A DNA stretch of 5,463 bases, from NCBI GenBank assembly GCA_020851615.1, contig JADZCL010000163.1, forward strand, positions 1 through 5,463, read 5' to 3'. Made by a program: the position numbers and the translations under genes. A model generated the notes under the pieces. It saw only the letters and a list, made by a program, of their open reading frames with translations, had not been told where the DNA came from and searched no databases. Below, piece by piece: positions 1 to 5,463 of the stretch. How positions within the stretch are numbered: the first letter of the stretch is position 1; each line of letters begins with the position of its first letter. The stretch comes from Rubrivivax sp. (GTDB lineage: Bacteria; Pseudomonadota; Gammaproteobacteria; Burkholderiales; Burkholderiaceae_C).

Positions 1-1159
1 GCCGCGGCACCAGCGCCGCCAGCCGCTGCATGAACTCCAGTGGGCTCATGACCAAGCGCGTCGTTCCGTCGCGCCAAGGCGTCTTGAGCTTGAGCTCCAC
101 CTGCCCCGCTTCGTTGAGCTGCACCCGTCGGTCGGACAGCGCCGGCCGGGTGATGTAGCGGCATAGCCGTTCCAGCCGCTTGCGGTCGTGTGCCTCAACC
201 CGCACCGCAGCATGCAGGCTCAAGCCGTCGATGTCGGCGCAAAGGGGCTTGCGCGCTGCACTCTCGCGCGGCATCGCACCCCTGAGGGTCAGCACCTTCT
301 GCCCGGCGCGTGGGCCGAAGGCGATGCGGTACGTGACGGCCGCCGTCTGCAGCGGCCGCAGGGTGCGCGACTCCTCGCCGTCGGCATCCGGCTCGGCCAG
401 GTAGGTCTGGCCCATGTCCTCAACCAGCACACCCCGGCGCGTGAGCATCTTCATCAGACGGGTAATGATCGCCTGCAGCAGCGCATGCACCTCGTCGTCG
501 GTGGGCGAACCCACCTCGACGAACTCCGGCACGCCATCGGCACCACACCGGTACACCCCGTCCAGCAGCAGGCCGTGAAGATGTATGTTGAGGTTGGCCG
601 CGGAGCCGAAGCGTTGTATCAGCGTGACCGCGCCGCCATGGCCTTCGTCGGCCTTGAGCCCCACAGCATCCAGCAGATGGCGCGTAATCACGCGCTGCGC
701 CACCTGCAGCACCGGCGTGACCAGCGCGGGCTGCGCGGCCAGCAGCACGCGCAGCGGGATCGGCAACGACAGCACCCACTGCCGCACCGGCACGTGCGGG
801 ATGACGTGATCGACCAGGTGCGCCGCGGTCTGCGACATCCGGCGCGCGCCGCATGATGGGCAGAACCCGCGCCGCTTGCAGCTGAAGGCCAGCAGCTTGT
901 CGTTGCCGCACTCGCCGCAGCGCAGCCGCAGGAAGCCGTGGGCCAGGATGCCGCACTCGAGGAAGGCGTCGAACTCGTCCTTGATGAACCGGGGCAACTC
1001 GGCGCTAGTGCTGGCCTCGGTGTGGGCGATGAAGTTGGCCGCATGCTGCTGCACTAGGCGGTACAGCGAGGTCTGCTCCGGTCGGTGGGCCTGGGTTCGG
1101 GCTGCGGCCGCATGACTCGTCGCATCGCCGCAGATCGATCGCCAGCGTTCACCGCTCAC
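1..1159 (-). CDS. IS91-family transposase, C-terminus beyond the left edge
   Basis: This is a DNA-strand transferase of the IS91 (HUH, rolling-circle-like) type, which mobilises its own insertion sequence. The frame reads without stop or frameshift for 386 codons and continues past the window. An N-terminal zinc-binding region has cysteines at residues 81, 84, 94, 100 and 103, including CGECGN and KRRGFCPSCGARR. The Y2-transposase domain follows, with the HxH metal-binding motif in NLNIHLHGLLLDG (about 189-201) and a conserved-looking block RLCRYITRP (331-339) whose Tyr335 is a candidate nucleophile. Only one tyrosine stands out there, so I cannot say from sequence whether it is a Y1 or Y2 enzyme. 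The family usually has 400-500 residues, so roughly a fifth is missing off-window. The start is uncertain: no in-frame ATG exists near the N-terminus. I chose GTG at 1159, about 25 residues before the conserved RPEQTSLYRLVQQH, but it has no good ribosome site. The frame stays open further upstream, into the end of the regulator gene. Confidence 0.88.
   Translation of the reverse strand, partial: MSGERWRSICGDATSHAAAARTQAHRPEQTSLYRLVQQHAANFIAHTEASTSAELPRFIKDEFDAFLECGILAHGFLRLRCGECGNDKLLAFSCKRRGFCPSCGARRMSQTAAHLVDHVIPHVPVRQWVLSLPIPLRVLLAAQPALVTPVLQVAQRVITRHLLDAVGLKADEGHGGAVTLIQRFGSAANLNIHLHGLLLDGVYRCGADGVPEFVEVGSPTDDEVHALLQAIITRLMKMLTRRGVLVEDMGQTYLAEPDADGEESRTLRPLQTAAVTYRIAFGPRAGQKVLTLRGAMPRESAARKPLCADIDGLSLHAAVRVEAHDRKRLERLCRYITRPALSDRRVQLNEAGQVELKLKTPWRDGTTRLVMSPLEFMQRLAALVPR
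1..1159 (-). mobile_element. IS91-like insertion sequence, partial; boundaries not resolved
   Basis: The element is inferred from the transposase. IS91-type elements have no classical long terminal inverted repeats and make no target duplication. They insert next to GAAC or CAAG tetranucleotides at the end downstream of the transposase. That end lies beyond the left edge and cannot be inspected. The other end (terIS) should lie upstream of the transposase, somewhere between about 1120 and 1270, because the regulator gene ending at 1270 looks complete. The right boundary given here is only the chosen start codon, not a mapped terminus. Confidence 0.5.
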
Positions 1160-1206
1160 CGTTGCAGCTGCGCTCGCGATCGGTGTCGCGTTGATCGAGC
1201 GGCCAG

Positions 1207-1231
1207 CTGCGGCCACCGATGTCGGCCGCAG
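1207..1231 (-). terminator. GC-rich hairpin downstream of the response regulator gene; possible terminator or IS-end structure
   Basis: A perfect 8-bp inverted repeat, CTGCGGCC and GGCCGCAG, surrounds a 9-nt loop. It begins 38 nt after the regulator stop codon on the minus strand. No T-run follows on either strand, so it is not a canonical intrinsic terminator. Just beyond it, cgctcg (1171-1176) and cgagcg (1196-1201) form a second, imperfect hairpin. Such paired palindromes could also be the terminal structure of the IS91-like element. Seen: the palindromes. Inferred: either role. Confidence 0.3.
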
Positions 1232-1269
1232 TGGGGCACGCGACAAGCGGTACGTCGGCGCAGCGATCC

Positions 1270-2061
1270 TCACATCGCCCTGAACAAGTGATGATTCGCC
1301 GCCGAGACTTTCAGCCTTTCGGGGCGGTCCTTGAGCTCGATCTCGACGGTCTCGCCGTTGCGATGCACCGACTTGATCGCGCGGCGATTCACCACCGTGC
1401 TGCGGTGCGTCTGCAGGAAGGCTGCCGCGTCGGCGTGCTCGAGCACTTCCTTGAGTGACAGCCGGATGAGCCCCGAGCTGTCCTTGGTGACGACGCGCGT
1501 GTACTTGGTATCCGACTCGAAATACAGCACGTCGTGCAGATGGATCATGCTGACCTGATCGCCGCGCGCGCTGGCCACCTGCAGCCACTCCAGCCTCCGC
1601 GGGTCTCGCGCCGGCGGGGCGAGCGCCATCGGTTGTCGAGGCGGCTCCACGCCCATCTTTGCCAGGGCCTCCAGCAGCCGTCCGGCGCCCAGGGGCACGC
1701 CGTCGGCAAGCTGGCGCTCGAGCTTGGCGATGACCTTGACGAGCTTGGCGGGCTCCACCGGCTTGAGCACGTAGTCCAGCGCGTTGGTGTCGAACGCCTC
1801 GACCGCATGCGACTCGAATGCGGTGACGAAGACGACCAGGCTGCGGCAAGTCATGGCGCGCGCCACCTCGAGACCCGTCATGCCCGGCATGCGAATGTCC
1901 AGGAACGCGACGTCGGGTCGGTGCGTCTCGATCTTGAGCAGCGCGGTCGGCCCGTCGTCGGCCTCGACGACGATCTGCAGTGCCGGCCAGAGGTCGTGCA
2001 GGTGATCTCGCAGTGCGGCGCGCATCAGCGGTTCGTCGTCGGCGAGGATGGCGGTGGGCAT
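1270..2061 (-). CDS. LytTR-family response regulator transcription factor
   Basis: This is a two-component response regulator of the LytR/AlgR type, acting in the cytoplasm as a DNA-binding transcription factor. Of its 263 residues, about 1-120 form a receiver domain with acidic pocket Asp8 and Asp9, phosphoacceptor Asp55 in FLDIRMPGMTG, Thr80 in VTAFES and the invariant Lys100 in LKPV. A variable linker leads to a C-terminal LytTR domain (about 155-260) containing LYFESDTKYTRVVT, FLQTHRSTVVN and the closing HHLFRAM. Length and layout match the family, so the downstream insertion sequence has not truncated it. ATG at 2061 has a GGAG ribosome site (2069-2072) at 7-nt spacing. The gene is last in a same-strand group with its probable kinase partner, separated from it by a secreted-protein gene. 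LytTR regulators usually bind pairs of short direct repeats; I could not identify such sites here. The cognate target is unknown. Confidence 0.93.
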   Translation of the reverse strand: MPTAILADDEPLMRAALRDHLHDLWPALQIVVEADDGPTALLKIETHRPDVAFLDIRMPGMTGLEVARAMTCRSLVVFVTAFESHAVEAFDTNALDYVLKPVEPAKLVKVIAKLERQLADGVPLGAGRLLEALAKMGVEPPRQPMALAPPARDPRRLEWLQVASARGDQVSMIHLHDVLYFESDTKYTRVVTKDSSGLIRLSLKEVLEHADAAAFLQTHRSTVVNRRAIKSVHRNGETVEIELKDRPERLKVSAANHHLFRAM

Positions 2062-2098
2062 GTCGTGACTCCGGGATGGACAGAAGGTGCAAGTGCGC

Positions 2099-2638
2099 TC
2101 AAAGCGCGTCTTTCTTGGCTCTGGCTTGTTTGGCCGCCCGTTCCTGCTGCCGGGTCTGGCGCGCTGCCCACACCTTTTTCGAGTAGTAGGTCACGCTGAC
2201 TTCGAACGACAGGTGCGGCGAATCCAGCTCGACGATCGCGTCTCCGGCGTCGAACAGCGCGTATCCATTGCCCACATTGGGGATGGGTCCGCCGCCGATT
2301 CGCTTGTACTTGGCGCTCAGGTTCTTGTAGAGCTCCTGGCCCGCTGGGTTGCCGAAGCTCTTGTTGACCCCGAAGCCCGCCATTTCGACCTTGCCCGCGT
2401 CGCAGAAGATCAAAGCGGTCTTGGCGCCGGGGTAAAGGTGATCGACCGCATTGGACTCGGCAATTCCGACGCCGGCCTTCGCGTCGCCGTCCAACGCCGT
2501 AGCGCCGATCTTCTTCATCGCATCCGCGCACGGCGTGGCGCCGATGGCGATGCTGAACGGGCCCGCGCTTGCCTGGGCGGCGGCGGCAGCCGTCAGCAGC
2601 GCGAGCGTGAACGCGGTGCGCGTGACATGGATCTTCAT
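2099..2638 (-). CDS. Secreted protein of unknown family, encoded between kinase and regulator
   Basis: I do not recognise the family. The 179-residue product begins with a clear Sec signal peptide: MKIHVTR, a hydrophobic Ala/Leu core (8-21) and a likely cleavage after AQASA, before Gly26. A mature protein of about 154 residues would lie in the periplasm or outside. It has only two cysteines, Cys37 (ATPCADAMKK) and Cys79 (LIFCDAG), which could form a disulfide. The middle is rich in Gly, Asp and aromatics (GIAESNAVDHLYPG, FGVNKSFGNPAG). The last 25 residues are a charged Arg/Gln/Lys/Ala tail, possibly a short helix. Its ATG overlaps the kinase stop codon as ATGA and has a strong AAGGAAG ribosome site inside the kinase gene, which implies translational coupling. 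The regulator gene follows after 37 nt. Position suggests an envelope sensor, ligand-binding or accessory protein for the two-component pair, but that is inference only. Confidence 0.85.
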   Translation of the reverse strand: MKIHVTRTAFTLALLTAAAAAQASAGPFSIAIGATPCADAMKKIGATALDGDAKAGVGIAESNAVDHLYPGAKTALIFCDAGKVEMAGFGVNKSFGNPAGQELYKNLSAKYKRIGGGPIPNVGNGYALFDAGDAIVELDSPHLSFEVSVTYYSKKVWAARQTRQQERAAKQARAKKDAL

Positions 2639-4002
2639 TCGGTACTTCCTTCGGACAGGGTTCGGGAAAGTGATTCGCAGGCCAGGCGCAACGCGACGAT
2701 CGATGTCACGCCGCCAGCGGGATTGCCGACGACGGACAGGCTTGCCAGATCGCCGTAGATGCCTTGCAAGCGTTCGCGGATGTTGGGCAGCCCGGTGCCG
2801 CTGCCGGCAGTCGCCTTCGTGGCGCCCAGGCCGACACCGTTGTCCGTGACCTGCAGCAGCACCACGCCATCCCGGCGCTCGGCGCTGACCTCGATGCGGG
2901 CATCGCCGGGCTTGGGCTCGACGCCATGCTTGAGCGCGTTCTCGACGAGCGTTTGCAAGATCAGCGGCGGAAACGGCACCTCATGCAACGCGGCGGGCAA
3001 TTCGACCGTCACGCTCAGGCGCCCGCCCATTCGCAAGCGGGCAATCTGCAGATAGGCGTCGGCGAGTTCGAACTCCTGCTCGAGCGTGCTCATAGTTTGG
3101 CGCAGCCTGGGCATGGCGTGCCGCAGGTAGCGGATCAACTGCGTGAGCAGGAAGTCGGCCGCCCGCGAGTCGTGGCGCACCAGGTACTGGACGCTTGCCA
3201 ACGTGTTGTAGAGGAAGTGCGGCTCGATCTGCGCCTGCATCATCGCCAACTGCGCCTCGGCAAGTTTGCGCCCCATCTCCGCCCGTTCGGCACGCGCTGC
3301 CTGCTCGGCGACGCGGCGTTTCCACTGCGTCACGTGGACGTCGCGCACCCAGACACCGATCGCGAAGAGTGCGACTTCCGCTGGCGGCACGAGCATCAAC
3401 TCGACCCAGGCCTGCGAAGTCTCCGCCTCGAGCCAAACGGCAAGGCGGAAAGCGACCCACGTCCCCAGGCCCATGCCGACGATCGCATAGATCAAGACGT
3501 AAGCGAGGACGACTCTTTTAGGCGGCGTCGAACCGAATCGACGGACCATGATGACGCTCATCGTCTCGCCAACGTGCGTGAGCATGAGCATCACGAACAG
3601 GCCTGCGCCTATTGCTCTGTCAAGCGCGACGACTTCTGCAGGCGAGTCTGCAAAGCCGTGAAACATCACCCAGCCCGACCCGCAGTACATGACGACCCAA
3701 AGAGCCAGATACAGCACAAACCTGCGCCGCGACGTCGGGATGTGAGGGAACAAGCCGCCGCTGGGCTCAGGCGGGCGCAGCTGGTTGGCCCATCCTGACT
3801 CCCGGGCGTCGGAGCAGAGCATGTAGCCGCTGATCATGATCACCTCCATGAACATCAGGAATCCCGCGCCGGATACCACGTCGCCGGCGTCTTTCATGCT
3901 CATCAGCGCAATGCCTGCCACGATGGTTGCAGCCATCAGGATGTAGAGCCGGGCCTTCTTCGAGTTGAGAGTCTTGAACATGGCTGATACGGTTTTCGGC
4001 AC
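2635..4002 (-). CDS. LytS-type membrane sensor histidine kinase with six predicted TM helices
   Basis: This inner-membrane histidine kinase should phosphorylate the LytTR regulator encoded two genes downstream. Of 455 residues, the N-terminal half has six hydrophobic helices (about 19-36, 45-62, 95-115, 127-153, 164-190 and 200-219). Basic loops at 63-94, 154-163 and 220-230 place both ends in the cytoplasm. External loops are very short and no PAS, GAF or periplasmic domain is visible. A helical linker (about 224-258) leads to the His_kinase domain with phosphoacceptor His262 in IEPHFLYN. The ATPase domain shows an N-box with Asn355 in LVENALKHG, a G1 motif DNGVGLG (387-393) and a G2 motif GSGTGLPNIRERL (400-412), so all key residues are present. 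GTG at 4002 directly follows the TGA of the upstream small gene. ATG at 3981 (448 aa) is an alternative, and neither start has a strong ribosome site. The stop overlaps the next start (ATGA). Confidence 0.92.
   Translation of the reverse strand: MPKTVSAMFKTLNSKKARLYILMAATIVAGIALMSMKDAGDVVSGAGFLMFMEVIMISGYMLCSDARESGWANQLRPPEPSGGLFPHIPTSRRRFVLYLALWVVMYCGSGWVMFHGFADSPAEVVALDRAIGAGLFVMLMLTHVGETMSVIMVRRFGSTPPKRVVLAYVLIYAIVGMGLGTWVAFRLAVWLEAETSQAWVELMLVPPAEVALFAIGVWVRDVHVTQWKRRVAEQAARAERAEMGRKLAEAQLAMMQAQIEPHFLYNTLASVQYLVRHDSRAADFLLTQLIRYLRHAMPRLRQTMSTLEQEFELADAYLQIARLRMGGRLSVTVELPAALHEVPFPPLILQTLVENALKHGVEPKPGDARIEVSAERRDGVVLLQVTDNGVGLGATKATAGSGTGLPNIRERLQGIYGDLASLSVVGNPAGGVTSIVALRLACESLSRTLSEGSTE
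2645..2651 (-). promoter_or_regulatory. Ribosome binding site of the secreted-protein gene, inside the kinase gene
   Basis: AAGGAAG on the minus strand lies 6 nt before the ATG at 2638 and within the last codons of the kinase gene. It is the strongest Shine-Dalgarno match in the operon. It fixes the start of the secreted protein and supports the 4-nt overlap being real. Confidence 0.7.
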
Positions 4003-4275
4003 TCAGGCCGCGTTCTTGTGGCAGTTCGGGACGTGCACGGCCGAACCGATGGCATCGAAGGACGAAGCGGAGGGCGGCCGCTTGCGAAAGTGTGCACGGG
4101 CCGCGCGGATGCCCGGCGCCGGCTGGCAGATGCCGACGGAAACGAGACGGCGGGCGGGTGCCTGCGGCCCGCTGCGGCGGTCGGCGATGACTGTAGCCAG
4201 CAACCCGGCGGCGACGGCGAAGTTGATGCCGACGGTGACATACATCACGACGTCGATGAGCGGGGTTGCATCCAT
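4003..4275 (-). CDS. Small single-pass membrane protein, first gene of the kinase operon
   Basis: I do not recognise this 90-residue protein. It has one strong hydrophobic helix (about 9-31, with VVMYVTVGINF and GLLATVIA), followed by ADRR and a long basic Pro/Ser/Ala tail with Cys55 and Cys85. By the positive-inside rule, the N-terminus would be outside and the tail in the cytoplasm. ATG at 4275 was chosen over longer in-frame starts because GAAAGG (4281-4286) precedes it by 5 nt, the helix starts just after it, and the upstream extension looks like low-complexity Arg-rich read-through. The stop codon TGA at 4003 abuts the kinase GTG start, so the two are likely translationally coupled. It could be a small regulator or partner of the kinase membrane domain, or a minor uncharacterised protein. 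The tail composition is not strongly protein-like, so the gene itself is moderately secure. Confidence 0.6.
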   Translation of the reverse strand: MDATPLIDVVMYVTVGINFAVAAGLLATVIADRRSGPQAPARRLVSVGICQPAPGIRAARAHFRKRPPSASSFDAIGSAVHVPNCHKNAA

Positions 4276-4280
4276 GATGG

Positions 4281-4286
4281 CCTTTC
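4281..4286 (-). promoter_or_regulatory. Ribosome binding site deciding the small membrane protein start
   Basis: GAAAGG on the minus strand is 5 nt upstream of the ATG at 4275. It is the main evidence that translation starts there rather than within the long open frame that continues upstream to about 5010. Confidence 0.6.
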
Positions 4287-4968
4287 GGGTGTTCAGTGTT
4301 CCGATGGCTGAATCATTCCCGCCGCAGGCGTCCGCGGCACCCGGTATCCGACGAAGCTCCCGATAGAGGGACGAGCACCGGCTGGTGGCGACGAACTGCC
4401 CGGCCGAGACGTTGGCACGGGTCTGCATCGCGCGCAGCGCGTCGCGCATCGCGAAGGGCTTGCAGCGATCGGCGTGAATCTCGGCCGCTTGTGCGGCCTG
4501 CGCCCTCACGCCGGCCCCGACTACGACGGCGCCGCAATGCGGCCAGTGCCGCGCAAGGCGCATCGCGGCGGCACCTGGACCGAGCGGCCCGAGACGCTCG
4601 GGCCCGAGCTCGCCAACGCTGCGCCGGGGCCGCACGCACGCAGGTTTGCGCTGATACGAGGCGCCTGCCGGGGCATCGAGCGCGCGCCAGCGCGCTTGGC
4701 GTTCGCCTCGTCGAGACCCGCGCCGGCCAGCCCATTGCGCGGCGAAACAGACGGCCTCGTCCGCGGCCGGCTGTGTTTCGTCGTCCACCGAGCGGCGTTC
4801 GTCACAACGGCGTACCGATGCATCCGGGCCCGGCGCACAGTGGCGCCGCGCGCTCAAGAGCGATCGCGGCAGACCGATAGCGATGACGAATCGTCTCGCG
4901 ACCGAACGCACCGCGAGGCCGCTCGAAGCGCGCGAGTCGGAACCCCTTTCGAAGCAACGAACCTTGAT

Positions 4969-4974
4969 GGAGAG
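4969..4974 (+). promoter_or_regulatory. Ribosome binding site of the Sel1-repeat gene
   Basis: GGAGAG lies 7 nt before the ATG at 4982. An in-frame ATG at 4967 would add five residues (MESNP) but has only a weak upstream match, so 4982 is preferred. The signal peptide also begins naturally at 4982 with MKRRLARW. Confidence 0.65.
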
Positions 4975-4981
4975 CAATCCG

Positions 4982-5463
4982 ATGAAACGACGACTCGCGC
5001 GCTGGCTCAAGGCCCTGGCGCTTGCCCTGCCGGTCGCACTGTCGACGACCGCCTTTGCCGGCTGGGATGAAGGCTTCGCCGCCTACGAGGCCGGCAAGTA
5101 CGACGCCGCCATGAGGGAGTTCCGGCCGCTGGCCGAAAGCGGCGAGGCGCGAGCACAGTTTGTCTTGGGCGTCATGTACGCAGATGGCGTGGGCGTCGCG
5201 AAGGACGATCGTGAAGCAGTCGCCTGGTACCGCAAGGCGGCTGCGCAGGGGAATGCGTCGGCGCAGGTCAACCTCGGCGCCATTTACGCCAACGGCCGGG
5301 GCGTCGCGAAGGACGATCGTGAAGCCGTCGCCTGGTTTCGCAAGGCGGCCGAGCAGGGGAATGCGTTGGCGCAGACCAAGCTCGGTACTGCCTTCACCGA
5401 CGGCCGAGGCGTTGCAAAGGACGATCATGAGGCAGTCGCCTGGTACCGCAAGGCTGCCGAGCA
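4982..5463 (+). CDS. Exported Sel1-repeat protein, C-terminus beyond the right edge
   Basis: This is a Sel1-like repeat (SLR, TPR-related) protein. The family forms alpha-solenoid scaffolds that mediate protein-protein contacts, often in the envelope or in signalling. The visible 160 residues start with a Sec signal peptide: MKRRLAR, a hydrophobic stretch (8-22), and a likely cleavage after TAFA at residue 26. A TPR-like helix pair follows, with WDEGFAAYEAGKYDAAMREF (28-47). From about residue 57 come 36-residue Sel1 units with the consensus LG..Y..G.GVAKDDREAVAWYRKAAEQGNA. Two are complete (about 57-92 and 93-128) and a third begins at 129, cut by the window edge. No enzyme motif is seen. 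The gene is transcribed away from the two-component operon and may share its regulatory region, which makes it a possible but unproven target of that system. How many repeats follow, and any C-terminal domain, cannot be seen. Confidence 0.9.
   Translation, partial: MKRRLARWLKALALALPVALSTTAFAGWDEGFAAYEAGKYDAAMREFRPLAESGEARAQFVLGVMYADGVGVAKDDREAVAWYRKAAAQGNASAQVNLGAIYANGRGVAKDDREAVAWFRKAAEQGNALAQTKLGTAFTDGRGVAKDDHEAVAWYRKAAE
5192..5463 (+). repeat. 108-bp in-frame tandem repeats encoding Sel1 units
   Basis: The same block begins at 5192, 5300 and 5408, exactly 108 bp (36 codons) apart. A 26-nt stretch is identical between 5192-5217 and 5300-5325. By hand alignment, about 69 of the first 75 bases agree between copies 1 and 2. 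The rest of each unit is much more diverged. The third copy differs more within its visible part and is cut by the edge. Confidence 0.85.

Larger units (their letters stand above)
4276..4981. other. GC-rich divergent intergenic region, no recognisable gene
   Basis: About 700 bp separate the leftward kinase operon from the rightward Sel1 gene, so both promoters should lie here. I could not place a convincing -35/-10 pair. Several frames on both strands stay open for 100-335 codons, but the translations are Arg/Ala/Pro-rich with no domain, signal or motif I recognise. The most protein-like frames are one on the minus strand continuing upstream of the small membrane protein (it includes MRDALRAMQTRAN) and one on the plus strand open from 4312 to 5070. 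Small inverted repeats are present: GGCCGC and GCGGCC around a 4-nt loop (4483-4498), and CCCGAG and CTCGGG around a 3-nt loop (4588-4602), extended by a second CCCGAG to 4608. The region could also hold a decayed gene or a small RNA, but nothing shows this directly. Confidence 0.5.

Noticed and set aside
188..856. Plus-strand 222-codon frame and minus-strand 178- and 118-codon frames within 188-1044
   Set aside because: All overlap the IS91 transposase in other frames. The continuous minus-strand frame with zinc cysteines and HxH motif is clearly the coding one.
1270..1300. Possible truncation of the response regulator by the insertion sequence
   Set aside because: The LytTR domain is complete and ends in a typical HLFRAM tail, and the GAAC/CAAG tetranucleotides at 1283-1288 lie inside the coding sequence at the wrong end of the element.
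1534..2199. Plus-strand 221-codon frame opposite the response regulator
   Set aside because: Antisense shadow. The minus strand has the receiver aspartates, Thr, Lys and a LytTR domain.
2764..3798. 344-codon plus-strand open frame opposite the histidine kinase
   Set aside because: It is the antisense shadow of a kinase with all catalytic motifs intact. Its translation is His/Arg/Gln-rich with no domain.
4003..5010. 335-codon minus-strand frame ending at the small membrane protein stop
   Set aside because: Only the last 90 codons have a ribosome site and a membrane helix. The upstream part is Arg/Ala-rich, lacks motifs and overlaps the Sel1 start region.
4802..5428. Minus-strand 208-codon frame with a repetitive-looking protein
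   Set aside because: The repetition (such as IVLRDA) is only the complement of the Sel1 tandem repeats on the plus strand, which have a signal peptide, ribosome site and family consensus.
1..5463. CRISPR array, tRNA or rRNA gene
   Set aside because: No spaced identical repeats other than the coding Sel1 units were seen, and no tRNA cloverleaf or rRNA signature was recognised on either strand by eye.

Overview
This 5.46-kb window is uniformly GC-rich, and its genes favour G or C at third codon positions. That, with the gene families present, suggests a high-GC proteobacterium, plausibly a betaproteobacterium of the Burkholderiales. No taxonomic marker is present, so the assignment is an inference.

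Layout from left to right. (1) Positions 1-1159, minus strand: an IS91-family (HUH-type, rolling-circle-like) transposase that runs off the left edge. It has an intact reading frame, a cysteine-rich zinc-binding N-terminus and a visible HxH motif. (2) Positions 1160-1269: a short gap with a strong GC-rich hairpin. It holds either the end of the upstream operon, the upstream end of the insertion sequence, or both. (3) Positions 1270-4275, minus strand: four co-directional, tightly packed genes, read from right to left. They are a 90-aa single-pass membrane protein, a LytS-type six-TM sensor histidine kinase, a secreted 179-aa protein of unknown family, and a LytTR-type response regulator. Junctions are TGA followed directly by GTG, a 4-nt ATGA overlap, and a 37-nt gap, so they look like one transcription unit. 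(4) Positions 4276-4981: about 700 bp without a recognisable gene, very GC-rich, with small hairpins and many spurious open frames. It should hold the divergent promoters. (5) Positions 4982-5463, plus strand: the start of an exported Sel1-repeat protein that runs off the right edge and contains 108-bp tandem repeats.

How the genes may work together. The kinase would sense a membrane or envelope state through its six-helix membrane domain and autophosphorylate at His262. It would pass phosphate to Asp55 of the regulator, which would bind DNA through its LytTR domain. The unusual part is the company this pair keeps. An exported protein lies between kinase and regulator and its start overlaps the kinase stop, and a small membrane protein is coupled just upstream of the kinase. 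The kinase has almost no extracytoplasmic sensor domain, so the inference is that one or both small proteins act as sensory or accessory partners. No target gene can be named, although the divergent Sel1 gene is a candidate by position only.
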